The notes under the pieces are model-generated. The model saw only the letters and a program-made list of their open reading frames with translations, made no database searches and was not told where the DNA came from. From Flavobacteriaceae bacterium (GTDB lineage Bacteria > Bacteroidota > Bacteroidia > Flavobacteriales > Flavobacteriaceae), in the NCBI GenBank assembly GCA_008081175.1, contig VMCW01000136.1, forward strand, positions 1 through 17,317: a DNA stretch of 17,317 nt. Reading direction: 5' to 3'. How positions within the stretch are numbered: the first letter of the stretch is position 1; each line of letters opens with the position of its first letter. Shown here piece after piece: positions 1 through 6,361 of this stretch. The position numbers and the translations under genes are program-made.

Positions 1-2305
1 TCTTTGGAGTAAATACAACAAGGGGTTTGCGGTAATTGGTTTTCATCTGTCTGCGTAACAAATGGAACATGTTGGCAGGGGTAGTACAGTTAGCGACAAA
101 CATATTGTCTTTAGCACACAGTTGTAAATAGCGTTCCATTCGAGCTGAAGAATGTTCTGCTCCCTGTCCTTCGTATCCGTGAGGGAGTAGAAGAACAATT
201 CCATTTTGAATCTTCCATTTGTCTTCTGCGGAAGAGAGGTACTGGTCCAACATGATCTGGGCACCGTTGGAAAAGTCTCCAAATTGTGCTTCCCATAGGG
301 TTAGTGTGTTTGGGCTCGCCATGGCGTAACCGTAGTCGAAACCTAAAACACCATACTCAGAGAGTGGAGAGTTGTACACGCTAAAGTGCCCTTGTTTCGT
401 AGGGTTGATGTGATTGAGCAACACCATTTCTTCTTCGGTATTGACTGATTTTATAACAGCATGTCGATGAGAAAAAGTACCCCTTTCTACATCCTGACCT
501 GAAAGTCGTACGTTAAAACCTTCTTGAAGCAGAGTTCCGTATGCCAGTAGCTCTCCCATAGCCCAGTCTAAAGAATTCCGATCAAAATACATGGCTTTGC
601 GATCGGCAACCAAGCGCTCTATTTTTCTTAAAAATTTTTTGCCTTCGGGAAGTTCAGTAATTCCTTTTGCAGTCTGGTCCAGCATTTGTTTAGAAACCGA
701 AGTTTTAACAGACTGTAACATAACACTCTCTTCCACTCGGCTAAACGCTTTCCACTCGTCTTCCATAAAGGGCGTGATGACGGTGTTTTCAATTTTTCGC
801 GACCCTTCCAAGCTGTCTTCCAACCCAGCCTTATATTCTTCCTCTAACTTTTTGACATAGGCATCATCAATCAATCCCGCTGATTTTAACTCCTGAGCAT
901 AAATGTCTCTAGGATTGCTGTGCTTAGCAATAGCACTGTAAAGTTTTGGTTGCGTAAAACGAGGTTCATCTCCCTCATTATGTCCATATTTTCTGTAACC
1001 CAGAAGGTCGATAAAAACATCCTGACCAAAGCGCATTCTAAAGTCTAATGCAAATAAGGTAGCATGTACCACCGCCTCTGCATCATCTGCATTGACATGT
1101 AAAACGGGTGAGAGGGTAACTTTGGCAACGTCAGTACAGTAGGTACTGGATCGGGCATCGAGGTAATTGGTGGTAAATCCAATTTGATTGTTAACTACAA
1201 TATGTATTGTTCCTCCCGTGGAATACCCTTTTAATTTTGCCATTTGAACAATTTCGTAGGGAAGTCCTTGTCCTGCAATAGCAGCATCACCATGAACGAT
1301 AATAGGCAACACCTTGTTGGTGTCTCCTTTAAATTTGTTTTCCAGCTTGGCACGGCTAATTCCTTCCACAACAGCACCAACCGTTTCCAGGTGGGAAGGA
1401 TTGGGTGCGATGTTCATGTTAATTTGTTTTCCAGTGTCTGTAACCCGTTGTGAAGTCCAGCCAAGATGGTATTTTACATCTCCATCAAAAACAACCTCTT
1501 CATAGTCTTTGCCGTCAAACTCATTAAAAATATCTTGGGTGGACTTTCCAAAAATATTGGCCAGGGTATTGAGGCGTCCACGATGTGCCATTCCCATAAC
1601 AAACTCTTCTACCCCTTGATTGGCAGCAGATTCAATAACAGCATCTAAAGCAGGGATTAACGATTCTCCTCCTTCTAAAGAGAAGCGTTTTTGCCCAACG
1701 TATTTGGTATGTAAGAAATTTTCAAAGCTAACCGCTTGATTCAGCTTTTTTAGTATGTGTTTCTTTTGTTCTTGAGAAAAGTTGGGGTGGTTGTCGTTGA
1801 CATTCAATCGTTTTTGAATCCAATTGACCTTTTCTGGGTTGCGGATATACATATACTCTACCCCTATAGAATCGCAGTAGATGCGCTGTAAATGTTCTAT
1901 AATCACTTGCAGGGTACTGGGTCCTATTCCCATTATTTCCCCTGCGTTGAAGACCGTAGCTAAGTCCGCTTGACTCAGTCCAAAATTTTCAATATCAAGA
2001 GTGGGTGTGTACTTACGTCGTTCACGAACGGGGTTGGTTTTGGTAAACAAATGCCCCCTAGTACGGTAACCGTCGATTAACTTTACCACTCGAAATTCTT
2101 TCTGTAACTGATCTGGAATTTCGGTTTCCACGACTTCTCCCGAAGCAAATTGTTCTCCGCTGTGACCACTTTCTAATCCAAAATCGAATCCTTGAAAAAA
2201 AGCTCTCCAGCTGGGCTCTACACTGTCAGGATGCTGTAAATATTGATCGTATAATTCTGCGAAATAAGCGGTATGAGCCGCGTTTAAAAACGAATAATTA
2301 TCCAT
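1..2305 (-). CDS. sucA: 2-oxoglutarate dehydrogenase E1 component, partial (C-terminus outside window)
   Basis: This is the thiamine-diphosphate-dependent E1 subunit of the 2-oxoglutarate dehydrogenase complex, a cytoplasmic TCA-cycle enzyme that decarboxylates 2-oxoglutarate and passes the succinyl group to E2 (SucB). The ATG at 2303-2305 opens a frame that runs without a stop to the window edge, about 768 codons of a family usually near 900-940. The N-terminus (MDNYSFLNAAHTAYFAELYD) is typical of the family's E2-binding segment. Visible core motifs are HRGRLNTL near residue 240, the ThDP/Mg motif GDAAIAGQG near 338, VVNNQIGFTT near 375 and GHNEGDEPRFTQP near 440. The last readable residues match the conserved HLLRRQM...RKPLVVFTPK block. 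No frameshift was seen. E2 would be expected just beyond the left edge. Identification is very secure. Confidence 0.96.
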   Translation of the reverse strand, partial: MDNYSFLNAAHTAYFAELYDQYLQHPDSVEPSWRAFFQGFDFGLESGHSGEQFASGEVVETEIPDQLQKEFRVVKLIDGYRTRGHLFTKTNPVRERRKYTPTLDIENFGLSQADLATVFNAGEIMGIGPSTLQVIIEHLQRIYCDSIGVEYMYIRNPEKVNWIQKRLNVNDNHPNFSQEQKKHILKKLNQAVSFENFLHTKYVGQKRFSLEGGESLIPALDAVIESAANQGVEEFVMGMAHRGRLNTLANIFGKSTQDIFNEFDGKDYEEVVFDGDVKYHLGWTSQRVTDTGKQINMNIAPNPSHLETVGAVVEGISRAKLENKFKGDTNKVLPIIVHGDAAIAGQGLPYEIVQMAKLKGYSTGGTIHIVVNNQIGFTTNYLDARSSTYCTDVAKVTLSPVLHVNADDAEAVVHATLFALDFRMRFGQDVFIDLLGYRKYGHNEGDEPRFTQPKLYSAIAKHSNPRDIYAQELKSAGLIDDAYVKKLEEEYKAGLEDSLEGSRKIENTVITPFMEDEWKAFSRVEESVMLQSVKTSVSKQMLDQTAKGITELPEGKKFLRKIERLVADRKAMYFDRNSLDWAMGELLAYGTLLQEGFNVRLSGQDVERGTFSHRHAVIKSVNTEEEMVLLNHINPTKQGHFSVYNSPLSEYGVLGFDYGYAMASPNTLTLWEAQFGDFSNGAQIMLDQYLSSAEDKWKIQNGIVLLLPHGYEGQGAEHSSARMERYLQLCAKDNMFVANCTTPANMFHLLRRQMKTNYRKPLVVFTPK

Positions 2306-2333
2306 GTAGTCAAGTCAGTACAAAAATCTGAAT

Positions 2334-2341
2334 CAAAAGTA
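2334..2341 (-). promoter_or_regulatory. Candidate -10 box of the sucA promoter
   Basis: On the minus strand this reads TACTTTTG, an exact match to the Bacteroidota sigma-factor -10 consensus TAnnTTTG, and lies about 29 bases before the sucA ATG. I see no clear TTG -33 box at the expected spacing. The box is one arm of a 7-bp inverted repeat (CAAAAGT, spacer ACA, ACTTTTG; 2334-2350), so it may also be a regulator site. Confidence 0.5.
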
Positions 2342-2424
2342 CAACTTTTGCCTAAAGTGCCTTATCATTTCTGAAAAAATACGCTGTTTTAAGTGCTATT
2401 TTTCTCCTTGTAATGAAAATTAAT

Positions 2425-2468
2425 ACAAGCTGCTCTTTTTTTAAGAACAAGCTGTTTTTTAAGAGCGA
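2425..2468. promoter_or_regulatory. Direct-repeat/dyad element upstream of umuC, possible SOS-type operator
   Basis: Two imperfect 22-base direct repeats lie back to back. Each starts with ACAAGCTG (2425-2432 and 2447-2454), followed by a T-run and AAGA. The same stretch has dyad symmetry: GCTCTT at 2432-2437 pairs with AAGAGC at 2461-2466, with AACA/TGTT inside. It ends about 20 bases before the umuC start. A weak -10-like TATTTTTC lies upstream at 2397-2404, which would put the element just downstream of the transcription start, where a repressor could block it. Function is inferred from position and symmetry only. The rest of 2306-2489 holds the sucA promoter and nothing else I can name. 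Confidence 0.4.
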
Positions 2469-2489
2469 ACATTTTAATACCTTTTCGCC

Positions 2490-3749
2490 ATGTTTGCATT
2501 GGTAGATTGTAACAATTTTTATGCTTCTTGCGAGCGTGTTTTTCAGCCGCAATGGGAGGGCAAGCCTGTGGTAATTCTCTCCAATAACGACGGCTGTGTC
2601 ATTGCGCGCAGCAACGAAGCCAAAGCCTTGGGAATCCCTATGGGAGCACCTGCTTTTCAGTACGAAGCACAGTTCAAAAAACAGGGGATCAAAGTGTTTT
2701 CTTCCAACTACCCGCTTTATGGTGACATGAGCAGCCGAGTCATGCAAATTTTAGAACAATACACCCCAAATGTGGAGGTCTACAGTATAGACGAAGCTTT
2801 CCTGCAGTTTAAAGGATTTGATTTTTTTGACTTGGAACAAGAGGGACATCGCATGCGAAAGCAAGTACGCCAATGGACAGGCATTCCAGTTTCAATAGGA
2901 ATAGCCCCTACTAAAGCTCTGGCAAAAATTGCGAATAAAATTGCTAAAAAATTCGCTCAAAGAACAGGTGGAGTTTATTGTATCGATACCAAAGAAAAGC
3001 GAATCAAAGCGTTGAAGTGGACTCAGATTGGTGACGTATGGGGTATAGGGCGACAGCACCGTCAGCGGCTGGAAACACTTGGTGTTACCACTGCTCGGGA
3101 ATTTACCCTACTTCCTGACAATTGGATACGCAAGCACATGAGCGTACTGGGGCTGCGACTTAAAAAAGACCTGATCGGGATTCCAGCCATTCAACTGGAA
3201 GAAATCCAACCACCAAAAAAAGGGATTGCAACTACGCGAAGCTTCGAAGGGACCCTCAGTACTTTTTCAGAATTAGAAGAACGGGTTTCTACTTTTGCAA
3301 CAAGTTGTGCTGAAAAAATGCGAAAGCAACAAAGCAGTTGTCATGCACTGCTGGTCTTTGTACGAAGTGATCCACATAAAAAAGGAGCCCTTCCTTACCG
3401 CAACAGCCGTGTACTTTCTTTACCCTACGCTACAGATTCTAGTATTCTATTGAGTAAATACGCCGTTATGGGACTACGCACGATTTTTAAAGAAGGTATT
3501 GCCTATAAAAAGGCGGGGGTGATGCTTATGGGACTCGCACCCACCGGCGAGCGCCAGCTTAGCATATTCCAAAACAACAACGGAAAACACCTAGCACTCA
3601 TGCAAAGTCTAGACCAGATTCACAAACGCTTTGGTCCGCATCAAATCAAACTCGCCAACCAAGACCTGAATCGCACCTGGAAAATGAAACAAGAACACCT
3701 ATCAAAACGCTTTACCACAGAACTCAAAGAAGTGATTACCGTAAAATAA
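2490..3749 (+). CDS. umuC: DNA polymerase V catalytic subunit UmuC (Y-family)
   Basis: This Y-family translesion polymerase copies past damaged bases at the cost of mutation and works with processed UmuD. At 419 aa it closely matches the E. coli UmuC length of 422. The palm carries the metal ligands D6 in DCNNFYASCE and D101-E102 in YSIDEAF, with Y11 at the steric-gate position. SNNDGCVIARSNEAKALGIP (residues 31-50) is the UmuC signature that separates it from DinB. VWGIGRQHRQRL is the helix-hairpin-helix thumb segment. QLSIF at 356-360 corresponds to the beta-clamp-binding motif (QLNLF in E. coli). The C-terminal WKMKQEHLSKRFTT block is also conserved. It is first in an operon with umuD about 21 bases downstream, the reverse of the enterobacterial order. 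Damage-inducible control is likely but not shown by the sequence. Confidence 0.95.
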   Translation: MFALVDCNNFYASCERVFQPQWEGKPVVILSNNDGCVIARSNEAKALGIPMGAPAFQYEAQFKKQGIKVFSSNYPLYGDMSSRVMQILEQYTPNVEVYSIDEAFLQFKGFDFFDLEQEGHRMRKQVRQWTGIPVSIGIAPTKALAKIANKIAKKFAQRTGGVYCIDTKEKRIKALKWTQIGDVWGIGRQHRQRLETLGVTTAREFTLLPDNWIRKHMSVLGLRLKKDLIGIPAIQLEEIQPPKKGIATTRSFEGTLSTFSELEERVSTFATSCAEKMRKQQSSCHALLVFVRSDPHKKGALPYRNSRVLSLPYATDSSILLSKYAVMGLRTIFKEGIAYKKAGVMLMGLAPTGERQLSIFQNNNGKHLALMQSLDQIHKRFGPHQIKLANQDLNRTWKMKQEHLSKRFTTELKEVITVK

Positions 3750-3770
3750 ATTTGATGAAGCAAACAACTA

Positions 3771-4220
3771 TTGGCAAATTTTAAACATGTGAAAAAACAA
3801 AAACTCGTCTTTTTTCATCCCAATCAAGAAAAACCGAAACAGCTGCATCTTGCTCAGGAGGGTGTTTCTGCGGGTTTTCCTTCTCCCGCAGATGATTTTA
3901 AAGAACTGAGAATCAGCATTGATCAAGAGGTGGTGCGCAATGAGGAGGCGACCTTTTACGCCCGTGTTTCCGGTGAATCCATGCTAGGGGCAGGACTGGA
4001 AGATGGGGACCTATTGGTCATCGATCGGAGTTTGGAGCCCAAAGACAATAAAATAGCCGTTTGTTTTATCGATGGGGAATTTACCGTAAAGCGACTCAAA
4101 GTAGAAAAAGATTGCGTCTACCTGATGCCAGAAAATAAAAAATACAAACCCATCAAAGTAACCGAAGAAAACGAACTCACCATTTGGGGAGTGGTAACTT
4201 ATGTTGTTAAAAAATTGTAA
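3771..4220 (+). CDS. umuD: UmuD-like S24 self-cleaving peptidase (Pol V subunit)
   Basis: This small S24-family protein is expected to cut itself when bound to RecA filaments, giving UmuD', which activates UmuC. The cleavage site is A34-G35 in the block SAGFPSPADDF. The catalytic serine is S70 (GESM) and the catalytic lysine K107 (FTVKRL). The spacings (A34 to S70 = 36, S70 to K107 = 37) equal those of E. coli UmuD (C24, S60, K97). There is no DNA-binding domain, so it is not a LexA repressor. No ATG is available in frame near the 5' end. The first possible start is TTG at 3771; a GTG at 3789 would give a 143-residue protein beginning (M)KKQKLVFFHP, which looks more like relatives. The stop overlaps the next gene's ATG by one base. 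Confidence 0.93.
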   Translation: MANFKHVKKQKLVFFHPNQEKPKQLHLAQEGVSAGFPSPADDFKELRISIDQEVVRNEEATFYARVSGESMLGAGLEDGDLLVIDRSLEPKDNKIAVCFIDGEFTVKRLKVEKDCVYLMPENKKYKPIKVTEENELTIWGVVTYVVKKL

Positions 4221-4567
4221 TGCGTCGTTACGCCCTAGTTTTTATCGTGTTGCTCAGTTGCACCTGCTCCAAGACGAGTCTGGAGACAACCATACCCGAC
4301 TGTATACGTCAAAAAATCAATACCTTAGAAAAAGAAAACGTTCGCAACCCCCCTGCAAAAGTGTATCAGTACACTTATCAAAACCAAACCGTTTATTATA
4401 TTCCTTCCTACTGTTGTGATGTGTTTAGTGAACTCTACGACAGCAACTGTACCCTTATTTGCTATCCAGATGGAGGAATCACAGGAAGAGGAGATGGAAG
4501 ATGTACTGACTTTTTTGATCTCAGAAAAGACGAAAAATTGATTTGGGAAGATTTGCGAAAAGAATAA
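4220..4567 (+). CDS. Small Cys-rich lipoprotein of unknown function in the umuCD operon
   Basis: The 115-residue product starts with a hydrophobic segment and a lipobox-like LLSC (Cys14; a second candidate is TC at Cys16), so it is probably a lipoprotein with an exported mature part. The mature region has six Cys, two adjacent (PSYCCDVFSELYD), and the motif CYPDGGITGRGDGRC, suggesting a small disulfide-stabilised fold. It resembles short Bacteroidota lipoproteins of the DUF6970 type; that label is from memory, not a search. Its ATG overlaps the umuD stop (taATG), so translation is probably coupled and the gene probably shares the damage-response transcript. No function in mutagenesis is known to me. 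An exported protein cannot touch Pol V directly, so the link may be regulatory only. Confidence 0.8.
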   Translation: MRRYALVFIVLLSCTCSKTSLETTIPDCIRQKINTLEKENVRNPPAKVYQYTYQNQTVYYIPSYCCDVFSELYDSNCTLICYPDGGITGRGDGRCTDFFDLRKDEKLIWEDLRKE

Positions 4568-4581
4568 TATTCATTCAAAAA

Positions 4582-5187
4582 CTACTCCATCAAAACCTTA
4601 TGAAATAATTTTGCTAAAAAAGTGGCCAATTGGTCACTGCTTAGGTTGATGTCTGAAGTATGGGTTGCCAAAAACAATTCTGGAGGAGCACCGACCAACA
4701 TAAAGCTGAGTAATAGAAACTCGTATTTTTCAGTAAACGATTTGATTTTTAGATCTGATTTTAAATCCCGATTTAAATTCTTTACAATGGTTTTTATAAT
4801 ATCGCTCTGGTAAGAGCTCTGACGAATGTGTGCTTGATTTAAAATATGGAAATGAATCATTTCAGGGGTTCCGATAAGATCAAAGTAATTTTTAAAAGTA
4901 CCGTACAAATAGTCATATACATTGTCACTCTCTTTTCGGGTTTGTTGAATGGCAGTTTTTACCTTTTGGTTAAGCTCGTCAATTAAGGCATCAAAAAGGG
5001 ACTGGGTGTCGGTAAAATAGTTGTAGAAGGTTCCACGGGCAATAGCACTTTTTTCTACTATATCGGCTACGGTAGTTTTTTCCAAACCTACCGTTGAAAA
5101 CAATTCCAGTCCTTCTTTTAGGAGTCGCTTGCGAACCTGCTCTTTTTGGGTTTCTCGTTTGCCCAAAACTTTTACCGCTTCTTTCAC
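4582..5187 (-). CDS. TetR/AcrR-family transcriptional regulator of the beta-oxidation operon
   Basis: The 201-residue protein has an N-terminal TetR DNA-binding domain at about residues 13-62. The helix-turn-helix is at 40-59, with the conserved TVADIVEKSAIARGTFYNYF pattern. The rest is a helical ligand-binding/dimerisation domain that I cannot assign to a ligand. The start is GTG at 5185-5187, one base after the thiolase stop, and no in-frame ATG lies upstream before a stop codon. Being the last gene of the fadN-thiolase operon, it probably represses that operon and itself through the inverted repeat at 8784-8808, with release by an acyl-CoA as in known TetR-type FadR regulators. The regulated genes and effector are inferred. 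It converges on the umu operon, with only 14 bases between the two stops. Confidence 0.9.
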   Translation of the reverse strand: MKEAVKVLGKRETQKEQVRKRLLKEGLELFSTVGLEKTTVADIVEKSAIARGTFYNYFTDTQSLFDALIDELNQKVKTAIQQTRKESDNVYDYLYGTFKNYFDLIGTPEMIHFHILNQAHIRQSSYQSDIIKTIVKNLNRDLKSDLKIKSFTEKYEFLLLSFMLVGAPPELFLATHTSDINLSSDQLATFLAKLFHKVLME

Positions 5188-5188
5188 C

Positions 5189-6358
5189 CTATAAACGTTC
5201 GATGATTCCTGCTATTCCTTGTCCTCCCCCTACACAGGCAGTGACCATACCATAGCGTTGATTTCTTTTTTTCATCTCTTCCATAAGCTGTATACTCAGC
5301 TTGGCTCCTGTGCATCCCAAGGGGTGTCCCAGTGCAATGGCACCCCCGTTTACGTTTACGGTCTCCGGGTTGAGACCCGCTTCTTGAATGACTGCTAGTG
5401 CTTGAACGGCAAAGGCTTCGTTCAACTCTGTTTGTTCAATATCCGCAAGCTGTAAACCAGCCTGTTTCAATGCTTTTGGAATGGCAACACAGGGGCCAAT
5501 ACCCATGTATAAGGGATCCACTCCACCCACAGCACAAGCTGCCAAACGGGCAATGGGCTCTAAATTCAGCTCTTTAACCACCGCTTCGCTCACTACTAAA
5601 GTAAAAGCCGCTCCATCTGAAGTTTGAGAGGCATTCCCTGCAGTAACGACCCCTCCTTTTTTAAAGACCGCCCTTAGCTTAGACAGTCCTTCTACCGTCG
5701 TATCCCTACGGACCCCTTCATCTGTGTCTACAATATGCTTTTGGGTTTTGCGTTGGTTGTCTTCAACATAAACTTCTTCTACTTCTACAGGAACAATTTG
5801 TTCTTTAAAAGCCCCAGAATCTATTGCTGCTGCCGCTTTTTTATGTGAATGGAAGGAAAATACATCTGCGTCCTCCCGGCTTATACCGTATTTTACTGCT
5901 ACAGCCTCTGCCGTATGCCCCATGCTGACATGATAGTTGATGTTTTCCATATTGGCTTGATAGCTGGGAGCCAGCTTATATCCTGTCATAGGAATCATAC
6001 TCATGCTTTCTGCTCCTCCAGCCAAATAGATGTCACCAAAACCCGCTTTGATTTTTGCGACCGCCTGTGCAATCGCCTCAAGACCTGAAGCGCAATAGCG
6101 GTTGATTGTAATGCCTGCTACTTCTTTTCCCAAAGCACGTGCAGAAATTAAGCGTCCCACCTGTAACCCTTGTTCTCCTTCAGGATTGGCACAGCCTACG
6201 ATAACATCATCTACCCGTTTGGGATCAATTTGAGGAACAGTTTGCATCAAGTGTTGAATAACTTGAACAGCCAAATCATCTGATCGGTAGTTTTTAAACC
6301 CTCCCTTTGTTGCTTTTCCAACAGCAGATCGGTATCCTTTTATAATATACGCTTCCAT
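5189..6358 (-). CDS. fadA: Acetyl-CoA C-acyltransferase (3-ketoacyl-CoA thiolase)
   Basis: This enzyme catalyses the last step of beta-oxidation, cleaving 3-ketoacyl-CoA with CoA to acetyl-CoA and a shortened acyl-CoA. The 389-residue length is normal for the thiolase family. The nucleophilic cysteine is C89 in NRYCASGLEA. The second active-site pair is H345 in NGGAIALGHPLG and C375 in ACVGGGQG. The signature GHPLGCTGA is intact. The ATG at 6356-6358 lies three bases after the stop of the upstream dehydrogenase/hydratase gene, so the two are cotranscribed and likely supply one degradative complex. A biosynthetic acetoacetyl-CoA thiolase is possible on motifs alone, but the fadN neighbour makes a fatty-acid role much more likely. 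Confidence 0.94.
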   Translation of the reverse strand: MEAYIIKGYRSAVGKATKGGFKNYRSDDLAVQVIQHLMQTVPQIDPKRVDDVIVGCANPEGEQGLQVGRLISARALGKEVAGITINRYCASGLEAIAQAVAKIKAGFGDIYLAGGAESMSMIPMTGYKLAPSYQANMENINYHVSMGHTAEAVAVKYGISREDADVFSFHSHKKAAAAIDSGAFKEQIVPVEVEEVYVEDNQRKTQKHIVDTDEGVRRDTTVEGLSKLRAVFKKGGVVTAGNASQTSDGAAFTLVVSEAVVKELNLEPIARLAACAVGGVDPLYMGIGPCVAIPKALKQAGLQLADIEQTELNEAFAVQALAVIQEAGLNPETVNVNGGAIALGHPLGCTGAKLSIQLMEEMKKRNQRYGMVTACVGGGQGIAGIIERL

Positions 6359-6361
6359 AGT

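Noticed and set aside
43..296. Two minus-strand open frames within the sucA region
   Set aside because: They lie in alternative frames on the same strand as sucA, whose conserved protein continues uninterrupted to the window edge.
2352..2747. Minus-strand open frame of 131 codons spanning the start of umuC and the intergenic region
   Set aside because: It lies opposite the strongly conserved 5' part of umuC, has no family resemblance, and would run through the promoter region; it is a shadow of coding constraint.
3771..4220. The S24 peptidase considered as a LexA-type repressor
   Set aside because: It lacks an N-terminal helix-turn-helix; the cleavage site lies only about 34 residues in, and the spacing to the catalytic Ser and Lys equals UmuD.
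4201..4419. Plus-strand open frame of 72 codons overlapping the umuD end and the lipoprotein gene
   Set aside because: It is in another frame of two better-supported genes and has no signal peptide or recognisable motif; the frame at 4220 has a lipoprotein signal and ordered Cys pattern.
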